From assembly GCF_001418415.1 (NCBI RefSeq), contig NZ_LIQT01000072.1:1-64000 (forward strand): a DNA stretch of 64,000 nt, written 5' to 3'. The notes beneath the pieces were generated by a model that was not told where the DNA came from, did not search any database, and saw only the letters and a program-made list of their open reading frames with translations. The stretch's first letter is position 1. Each line of letters begins with the position of its first letter. This DNA is from Streptomyces hirsutus (lineage in GTDB: Bacteria; Actinomycetota; Actinomycetes; Streptomycetales; Streptomycetaceae). Shown here one piece after another: positions 44,806 through 52,391 of the stretch. Made by a program: the position numbers and the translations under genes.

Positions 44806-45798
44806 TCAGGGTTCGATGCCGAGTACCTCCGCCACGGGGCGGCGCGGCGTGCCGGGACCGTTCGGGCCGTATCCCAGGCGCAGCAGGACCTGCGTATAGC
44901 CCGTCCCGGTCATCGGGTCGCGCAACGGCCAGCGCAGGTCCGTCCATTCGAGAGGCTGGGTCGCGAAGGAGCTGGAGAGACCCTCACGGGTGGCCAGCAG
45001 GAGGACACGTTGCATGGCCTGGCCCGCGCGGAGCCAGTTCTCCGGGCGGTCGTGGTCCGTGCTGATGAGGGCCAGCTGCGGGGTCTGTTCGAAGTCCGCG
45101 GCGTCGCGCCCGGCCACCTGTCGGGGGCCCGCGAAGTCACGCATGGGCGCCTTACCCCCGCGCTTGCGCGGCCCGAAGGCGTAGTGCGGGACTCCGTCGT
45201 CGGCGGTGCTCACCGACGGGGCGTCGATACGCGTCCACCGGGCCAGGTCCTGGTCGCTGCCGCGGTCGGTGATGTTGCGTGCCTCGGCTTCCTGGACCGC
45301 TTCCAGTACCTCCCGCAGATGCCATGAGGTGGGGAACATCAGTGCCGCTCCCTCGACGCGAGCGGCCGCGCCGAGAGCCTCCCGCACGGCTCCGGGGATC
45401 CGCCGTTCCTCGAACGGGTGGCGGCTGCTGTGGCGTTGGTGGATCGCCGGATACAGCGCGCCGAGGCCGCTCTCGTCGTGCGTAGGGCCGGCCAACCGTA
45501 CTCTTGCCAGGAACGCCTGGTCAGCGGGGTCGGGCAGGAGCCGGGTTTCCGGGTGCCGGCCCTCGTGGACGATGGCGGCCCTCAGATTCAACAGGGCGGC
45601 ACCGCAGCCAAGATGAATGCCGCGGGTGTCGGGGTCGGAGTGCGGCATGGCGCGCTCGAAGTCGGCCCGCACCTCGAAAGTGCGGCTGCGCCGGTGATAA
45701 AGGAAGCGCCAGGGCTGCGCGTTGTGCATCGACGGGGCGGCCACCGCGTCGTGCACCAGGGCGGCCACCCACTCGTCGGACGGTACTGGCCGGCTCAC
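44806..45798 (-). CDS. Acg-family FMN-binding protein (nitroreductase-like)
   Basis: 330 residues. It matches the Acg (Rv2032) group, which has two nitroreductase-like folds but a blocked active site: AAPSMHNAQPWRFLYHRRSR near 20-39, HLGCGAALLNLRAAIVHEG, and in the second half RAGQAMQRVLLLATREGLSS and a short tail with MTGTGYTQVLLRLGYG. Members are DosR-regulated in mycobacteria and thought to sequester FMN during dormancy. The GTG at 45798 is preceded by AAGGAGG. It is the upstream gene of a run that may include the K+ channel. Confidence 0.88.
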   Translation of the reverse strand: MSRPVPSDEWVAALVHDAVAAPSMHNAQPWRFLYHRRSRTFEVRADFERAMPHSDPDTRGIHLGCGAALLNLRAAIVHEGRHPETRLLPDPADQAFLARVRLAGPTHDESGLGALYPAIHQRHSSRHPFEERRIPGAVREALGAAARVEGAALMFPTSWHLREVLEAVQEAEARNITDRGSDQDLARWTRIDAPSVSTADDGVPHYAFGPRKRGGKAPMRDFAGPRQVAGRDAADFEQTPQLALISTDHDRPENWLRAGQAMQRVLLLATREGLSSSFATQPLEWTDLRWPLRDPMTGTGYTQVLLRLGYGPNGPGTPRRPVAEVLGIEP

Positions 45799-45855
45799 CG
45801 GAACCTCCTTCGAGAGTCGTGGGGACGGGACCGCTCCGCGGTGGCCCGCGTCCGG

Positions 45856-46764
45856 TCATCCATCGGCCGGGGTGATGCGGCGGCCCGTGAGCTGTGCGGG
45901 CCGGATCGACACCCACATCTCGCGTTCACCGCCCGGCCATGGTGTGGTGTGGGCGTGTCCGGTGAGTCTGCGCACGGCGTCAGGCTCCGTCACGACGCTC
46001 GCGGGGCCGACGGCGAGGACGCTCCAGCCCTGACTCAGGGCCTCGTCCATGTGATCGACCTCGAAGGCGACCTCCGTTCCGACAGCCGCTGCGGGCGTGG
46101 AGTTCGGCGCGGTCCGGAAGACGATCGCGTCATCCACGACGTCGTAGTTGACCGGAACGACCGCCGGGCGGCCGTCGGACGCCGACACCGCGACGCGCCC
46201 CACCCCGTGCGTCGAGAGCAAGATGCGGCATTCCTCCGGGCCGATGTCCCGCAGCCGAGGACGCAGCAGCGCCTGTCCTTGGCCGGGTGGCAGATCCACT
46301 CCTCCGCCGCGCAGCGTGGTGACGGTGGTGCCCAGCGCGTCGGCCAGCCTGATGAGGGTTGCCGCACTCGGGTCGGCAGGCCGTTCCTCCAGGTACTCCA
46401 GGTAGCCGGGGGACATTCGGGCGCGGCGGGCCGTCTCCTCGCGGCTGAGCCGCTGCCTCCGGCGTTCGACGGCCACGCGCCGGCCGATGTCACCGGGGCG
46501 GGGTGTCCCGGGCACCGCGGTCTCCTCCTCGGCCGGATCGGGGCCGGAAGGGGAGCGGGCGGTCCCGGGGTGCCCGTGTTCGAGATGCCGGATGTGCGCG
46601 TCGGGCCCGGGGAACACGAGCGTTGTCTCGCCCGTGTCCGACCAGCGCACGTCGTAGGGCGGAGTCCCGTCCTCGTGATGGAGTCCGATGATCTCGCCGT
46701 CGCGCCTGGGACCGTCGGCCGTCGTGCTTTCGATGACGAGCTGATCGCCGAGATGAGCTCTCAT
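45856..46764 (-). CDS. DUF1918-helix-turn-helix-PPOX fusion protein
   Basis: 302 residues with three parts. Residues 1-60 are a DUF1918 domain (MRAHLGDQLVIES, LHHEDGTPPYDVRWSDTGET). Residues 95-155 are a XRE-type helix-turn-helix (RRVAVERRRQRLSREETARR, TLIRLADALGTTVTTL). Residues 170-300 are a split-barrel flavin/F420-binding PPOX-like domain (HGVGRVAVSASDG, VVPVNYDVVDDAIVFRTAPN). It may be a flavin- or redox-responsive DNA-binding regulator. The ATG at 46764 gives a clean DUF1918 start; the open frame upstream comes from the Hsp20 remnant, whose frame runs into this gene. The frameshifted relative is at 24973-25395. Confidence 0.85.
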   Translation of the reverse strand: MRAHLGDQLVIESTTADGPRRDGEIIGLHHEDGTPPYDVRWSDTGETTLVFPGPDAHIRHLEHGHPGTARSPSGPDPAEEETAVPGTPRPGDIGRRVAVERRRQRLSREETARRARMSPGYLEYLEERPADPSAATLIRLADALGTTVTTLRGGGVDLPPGQGQALLRPRLRDIGPEECRILLSTHGVGRVAVSASDGRPAVVPVNYDVVDDAIVFRTAPNSTPAAAVGTEVAFEVDHMDEALSQGWSVLAVGPASVVTEPDAVRRLTGHAHTTPWPGGEREMWVSIRPAQLTGRRITPADG

Positions 46765-46859
46765 GACGCCGCCCTCTTCTCGAAGTGGTGCTGTATCCAA
46801 CGTGCCACGCGCGACGGGCGGCCGCACGGGGCGAGCAGACCTGGAGACCGGCCACCGCG

Positions 46860-47147
46860 CCCCGCACGCCCGTCGGCCGATCCGGCCGGTGATCTCGATA
46901 CGCCGAGCCTCGCCCTCCTCGGTCTTGGGGACCTTCACCGTGAGGACCCCGTCGGTCGGACAGGTAGGCGTCGTCGGTGTCCTCGACGTCGGCCAGGGGC
47001 GCCCATGGCTCGGTCGCACCGAACCCGGGGGAAGCCGCCACCGGGAAAGGCGGCGCGCACGAGCTGGCCCACCCCGGCGCGCGGGTCCTCCAGCTCCCGC
47101 AGGACTGCCGGAAGCCCACCTCTGCCGTGTCGTGCGGGGTGTGTCAC
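46860..47147 (-). pseudogene. Hsp20 (alpha-crystallin) chaperone, internally deleted and frameshifted
   Basis: The start is intact: GTG 47147 with GGAGGGA upstream, MTHPARHGRGGLPAVLREL. After a frameshift comes PPFPVAASPGFGATEPWAPL with VEDTDDAYL, and after another shift DGVLTVKVPKTEEGEARRIE, the last strand and tail of an Hsp20. The central alpha-crystallin strands are missing between VEDTDDAYL and DGVLTV. It cannot form the dimer sheet. DosR regulons typically include an Hsp20, so this is a lost member. Confidence 0.75.
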
Positions 47148-47196
47148 GGGTGATCCCTCCTCGACTTCTGCCTTGGCGTCGCTGTGTCGCCGTCGG

Positions 47197-47484
47197 TCAC
47201 GTGGGCCACCCGGCGACCTTCCGGCCGTGCGGCCGCGGTGTGCCCATGCCCTCGATGTCGCGCTCGGCGGTCTTCAGCAGCCGCCGGGCCAGGTCGTTCA
47301 GGGCCCGGCCCGCGGCCAGCTCGTCACCGATCTCCGGCACGTTCGCGTCCGCCGGATGGCAGTGCGCGGTCCCGTGACCGGTGAGCTCTGTGGTGCCGGT
47401 GTCCAGGATCAGATGGGCCTTCGTCGTGCCCTCGTCGTCCTCGAACAGATGAAGACGAACCGTCCATTCCGATGTGTGCGGCAT
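47197..47484 (-). CDS. DUF1876 domain protein
   Basis: 95 residues covering the whole DUF1876 domain: MPHTSEWTVRLHLFEDDEGT, then TKAHLILDTGTTELTGHGTA and an end helix GRALNDLARRLLKTAERDIE. This dsRBD-like small domain of unknown function is a recurrent neighbour of USP and CBS genes in Streptomyces and mycobacterial dormancy loci. Ribosome site AGGAGGAG precedes ATG 47484. Confidence 0.85.
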   Translation of the reverse strand: MPHTSEWTVRLHLFEDDEGTTKAHLILDTGTTELTGHGTAHCHPADANVPEIGDELAAGRALNDLARRLLKTAERDIEGMGTPRPHGRKVAGWPT

Positions 47485-48028
47485 CGCTCTCCTCCTCACC
47501 TCGCTGCGGACCGATGCGATCCGGCCGGGCTTCGTTCTGAGACCTGGGGCCGTGCGGAGGTGGCCGACAGCTGTTTCCCGATATGGCGCCGGACGCGGGC
47601 GGTGAGCACACCGAGCGACACCGAGCGACTCGGAGCCGTCGCGCGGGGTGCGATCGGCCACCGGATCCGGCGGGCGGCTGAGGACGGCCTGCCCGGGGCT
47701 GCGGCGAATCCACCCGGTACTCGTCGAGCGTGGGCCTCCGGCCGGTGTGCCGCCCGTTCCGCATCACCGTCTCCACCAGCGCAACGCCGTCGTCGGGGAG
47801 TTCGCGCCCTGGGGCGCGTGATCTCCGCGCCTCGACGGCGGACCGGAGGTGCGGGGCGAACCTTGTGCGCTCATGAGTCAGTCTCCCGTGACTCGTCGGC
47901 GGTCCCCCCACCACCTGCTCCCACCGTCGAACGGCGTTGGGCTCGGGGCAGGGGGCCGAAAGTCCCTGCGGGCCGGTTTCCGGCCCGATTCCACCGGCTG
48001 CCGTCATGGTCCCCCTCTGCCGCCGTGG
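47485..48028. other. Degraded intergenic region
   Basis: No intact gene. The minus strand contains a coding-like stretch around 47720-47870 (ERTRFAPHLRSAVEARRS, ALVETVMRNGRHTGRRPTLD) that is not attributable to a family and lacks a usable frame. Probably a remnant. Confidence 0.35.
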
Positions 48029-48850
48029 TCATATCTGCGGAACGACCGCGACAGGACACGGCGCGTGATGCAGCAACGCGTGATTGATCAGGCCCAGTTG
48101 CAGGCCCGGGTGCCCCTGCCGCCTGTGTGCGCCGACGACCAGCAGGTCCGCCGCCGACGCCGCGTCCAGCAGCGCTCGGCGGGCCGGGCCCTCAATCACC
48201 CTGGGGTCCACCCGGGTGTGGCGATACGGATCCGCCGGGCCGCGCAGGGCGTCGTCGAGCACCTGGGACGGTGGGCGCCGATGGGTCTCCAGGGCGTACC
48301 ACGATGAGGCCGGCCGTGGGGTGAGAGCCCTGGACGACGGGTTCCAGGCGTGCACCGCCGTCAGCCGGCAGTTCCGCACATGGGCCTCGCGGAACGCGAA
48401 CTGCAGGGCCGTGCCGCTGCCCTCCCCCTCCTCGACACCGACGACGATGTTCCCGAACAGGCCGTCCCGGTGCTCCGCGGTACCACGCACCACGACGACC
48501 GGGCAGTCCGCTCGTGCCGCCACGGCCAGACTGACCGTGCCCAGGAGCATTCCGGTGAGGTCTCCGAGCCCTCTGGACCCGAGTACCAGCGCGAAGGCGT
48601 TGCGCCCCTTGTGGATGAGGGCGGAGACGGCGTCCTCGTGCGGCGCCTCGCTTGCCGGCCGGACCGTGGGAGCTCTTTGCCTGGCGCGCTCCGAGGCGGC
48701 ACCGATCACGCCGGACGCCTCGTGGTCACCGGCCGCCGCATGCAAGAGGTGGAGCGGCACACCATGCCGGACTGCCTCGTCGGTGGCCCAGTCCACCGCC
48801 TCCAGACTCGCTTCGGATCCATCGATGCCGACCACCAGGGGAATCGCCAT
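48029..48850 (-). CDS. Universal stress protein, tandem UspA domains
   Basis: 273 residues. Domain 1 opens PLVVGIDGSEASLEAVDWAT and has LGSRGLGDLTGMLLGTVSLA and CPVVVVRG; domain 2 opens IVVGVEEGEGSGTALQFAFR and ends VGAHRRQGHPGLQLGLINHA and CPVAVVPQ. Closest in the window to the USP at 22615, so probably a duplicate. The ATG at 48850 follows GGAGGAGGCAG; the gap to the upstream USP gene is 69 bases, suggesting a two-gene operon. Confidence 0.92.
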   Translation of the reverse strand: MAIPLVVGIDGSEASLEAVDWATDEAVRHGVPLHLLHAAAGDHEASGVIGAASERARQRAPTVRPASEAPHEDAVSALIHKGRNAFALVLGSRGLGDLTGMLLGTVSLAVAARADCPVVVVRGTAEHRDGLFGNIVVGVEEGEGSGTALQFAFREAHVRNCRLTAVHAWNPSSRALTPRPASSWYALETHRRPPSQVLDDALRGPADPYRHTRVDPRVIEGPARRALLDAASAADLLVVGAHRRQGHPGLQLGLINHALLHHAPCPVAVVPQI

Positions 48851-48919
48851 CGCACCTGCCTCCTCCGCCTCGACCACCCGGCCGTGCGCGGGCACGGTGC
48901 CCCCGGGCCGTTCGGCGCT

Positions 48920-49792
48920 TCACACCGGGACCACGATGACGGGGCAGTGGGCATGGTGCAGTACCCCCTGGCTCACCGAGCCCAGCAGCATGCCCGTGAA
49001 CCCTCCGTGCCCGCGGGCTCCCACGACCAGGCCCAAGGCGTGTTCCGAGGCTTCCGTCAGGACTTGCACGGGGTGACCTCGCACGACTTCGTGGTGCAGC
49101 TCGACTCCCGGGTGCGTCGCGGTGCGGCCCGCGACCGTCTCGGACAGCACACGGCGGCACTCCCGCACCGCGGCGTCCTCGTCCAGGACACCGAGGAGCG
49201 GCGGATGCCACACGTACAGGGCTCTGAGGTTCGCTCCCCGCAGGGCCGCCTCCTCGAACGCCACATCCACAGCCGCGACCGCGTGCGGACTGTCGTCGAC
49301 GCCGACCACGAAGTAAGCGGGTTCCTGGGTGGTGTGCTCCGGCTCCGGGACGACGACGACCGGGCAGGGCGCGTGAGCGATGAGCGGGAGGGAGACGGAG
49401 GCCGAGGTGAACAGTTCGTGCCGGGTGCTCAGATGCCAGGAGCCCACCACGACCAAGGAAGCGTTCCGCGCCTCCTCACGCAGAACCCACGCCGGCTCGC
49501 CCTCCGCCAGCAGGGTCGACATCTCCACCGTCGGCCGCCGGGATTCGACGAAGGCGACCGCCCCCTCGAGCACCTCGACACCCGTTTCGTGCAGCGTCCG
49601 GTTCCACTGCTCCCAGGACGGCTGGGTCTTGCCCGACCGGTATCCCCCCGTCGGTACGCCTTGGGCGTGGACGAGCCGCACCGGCAGGCCGCGGCGATCC
49701 GCCTCGTCGGCGGCCCAGGCGAGTGCCAGCCGCTTCGCGGGGTCGGGGTCGATACCCACCACGATCGGTTTACGGCCGTCCGCACCGCTCAT
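48920..49792 (-). CDS. Universal stress protein, tandem UspA domains
   Basis: 290 residues: domain 1 opens IVVGIDPDPAKRLALAWAAD and closes CPVVVVPE; domain 2 opens FVVGVDDSPHAVAAVDVAFE and has VGARGHGGFTGMLLGSVSQG and CPVIVVPV with an intact nucleotide loop. Its first domain resembles that of the USP at 17095 (VGIDP...LAWAADEA). Ribosome site GGAGGTG lies just before ATG 49792. It is the first gene of the USP pair. With this, five tandem USPs lie within 33 kb. Confidence 0.92.
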   Translation of the reverse strand: MSGADGRKPIVVGIDPDPAKRLALAWAADEADRRGLPVRLVHAQGVPTGGYRSGKTQPSWEQWNRTLHETGVEVLEGAVAFVESRRPTVEMSTLLAEGEPAWVLREEARNASLVVVGSWHLSTRHELFTSASVSLPLIAHAPCPVVVVPEPEHTTQEPAYFVVGVDDSPHAVAAVDVAFEEAALRGANLRALYVWHPPLLGVLDEDAAVRECRRVLSETVAGRTATHPGVELHHEVVRGHPVQVLTEASEHALGLVVGARGHGGFTGMLLGSVSQGVLHHAHCPVIVVPV

Positions 49793-50055
49793 GGCACCTC
49801 CAGGAAATCCCGTTCCGCCGCCCGTCCTCTGCCCTTCCAGCGTGACCCCAGCCGTCGGAAGCCGCCAGGTGGCCGACCGCGCGCGGTGGGGCCCCTGATA
49901 CGGGGCGCCGCATGCCGACGAGTCTCGACGGACGCAGACGGAGCCCTCGGCTCGGCCGCCCCGGGACATCGGCCGCCCCGGGACAGCGGAGCACCTGCGG
50001 CAGCGGTCGTTCGAGGGCGACGGTCGTGGCGTGGCAGGGAGAGCCGGCAGGGGAG
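49793..50055. other. Intergenic region upstream of the USP pair
   Basis: No gene recognised. A GGGGCCCCTGATACGGGGC sequence at 49887-49905, about 100 bases upstream of the USP start, has some dyad symmetry and could be a regulatory site, but it differs from the GGGACC-type palindromes. Confidence 0.35.
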
Positions 50056-50403
50056 TCAGAGACTCCGGCCGGCTGCGGTGTGGGTCGATGGCTTGCGGGA
50101 GGCCGGGTGCAGCGGTGTTGGGCTGTGCGGTTCCGCGCTGCGCTCCCGACTTCGTGCGGCTTCGGCTCCGGCTCCGGCTCCGGCTCCGGTGATCGGCGTG
50201 TTGACCAATTGCTGCGGCGGCGCCCTGTCCGGTTGGTGGGTCCGTCCGGCCTGCGCCGCCGTCGCGGCAGCCGGGACGGCGGAGGTCGCGATGTGGCGGA
50301 CGAGTTGCTCGGCCGCCACCAGGTGCTGCTGGAGCTGCGTGACGTGCTGGTTCGACCGGTCAGCGCGACGCTTATGGGAACGGGCTGCCCGGCGGTAGTG
50401 CAC
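50056..50403 (-). CDS. Hypothetical protein (doubtful)
   Basis: A GTG-started frame of 115 codons with GC-rich third positions over its first 60 residues (RAARSHKRRADRSNQHVTQL, QQHLVAAEQLVRHIATSAVP), suggesting a helical, possibly coiled-coil fragment. The rest is low complexity and covers the GGCTCC repeat at 50164. No family was recognised and no clear ribosome site is visible. It may be the end of a degraded gene. Confidence 0.3.
   Translation of the reverse strand: MHYRRAARSHKRRADRSNQHVTQLQQHLVAAEQLVRHIATSAVPAAATAAQAGRTHQPDRAPPQQLVNTPITGAGAGAGAEAARSRERSAEPHSPTPLHPASRKPSTHTAAGRSL
50164..50187. repeat. Hexanucleotide tandem repeat GGCTCC x4
   Basis: Four exact copies of GGCTCC lie in the gap between the stress island and the SGNH hydrolase gene. 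It resembles in kind the GAGCCC repeat at 18234 (its reverse complement is GGGCTC). Confidence 0.7.
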
Positions 50404-50474
50404 GGCCGGGCCGGCCGGTCGGCGCCACGGGTGATGCGGAGGAAGCTACGAGGCGAGGCGGTGGTCTCCCGCCG

Positions 50475-51251
50475 TCACCGCTCGTCGTACGGCAGCAGTT
50501 CGGGGCGCTTGGGCGGGCGGCCGTCGCCCGAGGAGCGGCCGGTGAGACGGCGGCCGATCCACGGCAGCAGGTGCTGCCGGGCGAACCGGGCGTCCGCGGC
50601 GCGCCGTGTCGTCCAGCCCGGTGGCAGCGAGGCCGGCGGGGGCAGCTGCCACTCGGGATCCTCGGGTGGGTAGCCCAGCGACTGCCACACCGCCTCCGCG
50701 ACCCTGCGGTGCCCGTCGGCCGTCAGGTGCAGCCGGTCCACGTCCCACAGCCGCTGATCGCCGAGCGAGGGCGCCCCGTACAGGTCGACGACCAACGCGC
50801 CGTTCCGTTCGGCCAGTTCGTCGATACAGGTGAACAGCGCCTCCATGCGTGGCCGGAACCGCTCCTGCACGGGGCCCTGGCGGGCCGGGCTGCGCATCAG
50901 CACCAGTTGCTTGCAGTGCGGGGCCAGCCGCTCCACCGCCTCGGTCAGCAGATCCCGCACCATGACCATGTCGCACTTGGGCCGCAGCGTGTCGTTCAGC
51001 CCGCCGACCAGGGTGACCACGTCGGCCCGCATGGCCGCCGCCGTGTCCACCTGTTCGTCGACGATCTGCCGGATCAGCTTGCCGCGCACCGCGAGATTGG
51101 CGTACCGGAACCCGGGAGCGACGGCCGCCATCCGCGAGGCGAGGAGGTCGGCCCACCCCCGGTACGTGCCGTCGGGCAGCAGGTCCGACATGCCCTCGGT
51201 GAAGGAGTCGCCGACCGCGACCAGGCTGGTGTGAGTGGGGTTCGTCTGCAT
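50475..51251 (-). CDS. SGNH/GDSL hydrolase
   Basis: 258 residues with the four SGNH blocks: VAVGDSFTEGM (nucleophile Ser near 16), the Gly in LAVRGKLIRQIV, VTLVGGLNDTLR (Asn), and the catalytic Asp-His in DVDRLHLTADGHRRVAEAV. There is no signal peptide, so it is probably cytosolic. It is an esterase or acylhydrolase with unknown substrate. The C-terminal 50 residues are basic and proline-rich, as in a common Streptomyces subgroup. The ATG at 51251 gives the normal N-terminus. Confidence 0.92.
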   Translation of the reverse strand: MQTNPTHTSLVAVGDSFTEGMSDLLPDGTYRGWADLLASRMAAVAPGFRYANLAVRGKLIRQIVDEQVDTAAAMRADVVTLVGGLNDTLRPKCDMVMVRDLLTEAVERLAPHCKQLVLMRSPARQGPVQERFRPRMEALFTCIDELAERNGALVVDLYGAPSLGDQRLWDVDRLHLTADGHRRVAEAVWQSLGYPPEDPEWQLPPPASLPPGWTTRRAADARFARQHLLPWIGRRLTGRSSGDGRPPKRPELLPYDER

Positions 51252-51377
51252 GGCGACAGAGATGATATCCCGTGCACATACCCGTTGGTCGGTCGGCTCC
51301 TTTCCTGCTCCAGGACCATCGGCCCTCGTGCTCCGTCCCCGTTCGCCCCCGGCCGGAAAACCCGGCCGGGGGACCGC

Positions 51378-52391
51378 TCAGACCCGCTGGCCGAACAGCT
51401 TCTGCAGCACGTCCTCCATCGTCACCAGCCCCGCCAGCCGCCCGTCCGACCCGAGCACGGCCGCCAGATGCGTGCGGCTGCCGCGCATCGCGGTGAGGAC
51501 GTCGTCCATCGGCGTGCTCTCCCGCACCCGTGCGATGGAACGCATGTCCCGCAGCAGGAACGGCATGTCGCGCGGAGAGGCGTTGAGGGCGTCCTTCACG
51601 TGCAGGTAGCCGACGATCCGCCGGCCCTCGTCCACCACCGGGAAGCGGGAGTACCCGGACTCGGCCGAGAGCTCCTCCAGCCCCTCGGGAGTGACGCCCA
51701 CGCGCGCGTAGACCACGCTCTCCAGCGGCAGCACCACGTCCCGCACCGGCCGGCGGCCGAGTTCCAGCACGTCGTTCAGGCGCTCCTGCGCGCGGTCGTC
51801 GATCAGACCCGCCTCGCCGGAGTCCTTCACCATCTGCGCCAGCTCCGCGTCGGAGAAGGTCGCCACGACCTCGTCGCGCACCTCGACCCGCAGCAGCCGC
51901 AGCAGTGTGTTGGCGAAGGTGTTGATCGTGAAGATCACCGGGCGCAGCGCCCGGGACAGCGCCACCAGCGGCGGACCGAGCAGCAGCGCGCTGCGCACGG
52001 GTTCCGCGAGGGCGATGTTCTTCGGCACCATCTCGCCCAGCAGCATGTGCAGGTACGTCGCGAGCGACAGGGCGATCACGAAGGACACCGCGTGCCCCGC
52101 GCCGGCCGGCACGCCCAACGAGTGGAACGCCGGTTCCAGCAGGTGCGCGATGGCCGGCTCCGCGACCACACCGAGGACCAGGGTGCACAGCGTGATGCCG
52201 AGCTGCGCGGCCGCCATCAGGGCGGACACGTGCTCCAGGCCCCACAGCACCTTCTTGGCGCGCCGGTCGCCCTGCTCGGCGTGCGGCTCGATCTGACTGC
52301 GGCGCACCGAGATCAGCGCGAACTCGGCGCCCACGAAGAAGGCGTTGACGACCAGCGTCGCCAGACCGATCAGCAGTTGTACGGCAATCAT
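51378..52391 (-). CDS. CNNM/CorC-like membrane protein (hemolysin family), short form
   Basis: 337 residues. The N-terminal DUF21/CNNM membrane domain has MIAVQLLIGLATLVVNAFFV and helices to about 190. Two CBS motifs follow (RDVVLPLESVVYARVGVTPE; STPMDDVLTAMRGSRTHLAA). It ends at GLVTMEDVLQKLFGQRV and lacks the C-terminal CorC/HlyC domain present in its partner. Probably involved in Mg2+ or Co2+ efflux or homeostasis. The ATG overlaps the stop of the upstream paralogue by 4 bases (52388-52391), so the two are translationally coupled and may form a heterodimer. Confidence 0.9.
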   Translation of the reverse strand: MIAVQLLIGLATLVVNAFFVGAEFALISVRRSQIEPHAEQGDRRAKKVLWGLEHVSALMAAAQLGITLCTLVLGVVAEPAIAHLLEPAFHSLGVPAGAGHAVSFVIALSLATYLHMLLGEMVPKNIALAEPVRSALLLGPPLVALSRALRPVIFTINTFANTLLRLLRVEVRDEVVATFSDAELAQMVKDSGEAGLIDDRAQERLNDVLELGRRPVRDVVLPLESVVYARVGVTPEGLEELSAESGYSRFPVVDEGRRIVGYLHVKDALNASPRDMPFLLRDMRSIARVRESTPMDDVLTAMRGSRTHLAAVLGSDGRLAGLVTMEDVLQKLFGQRV

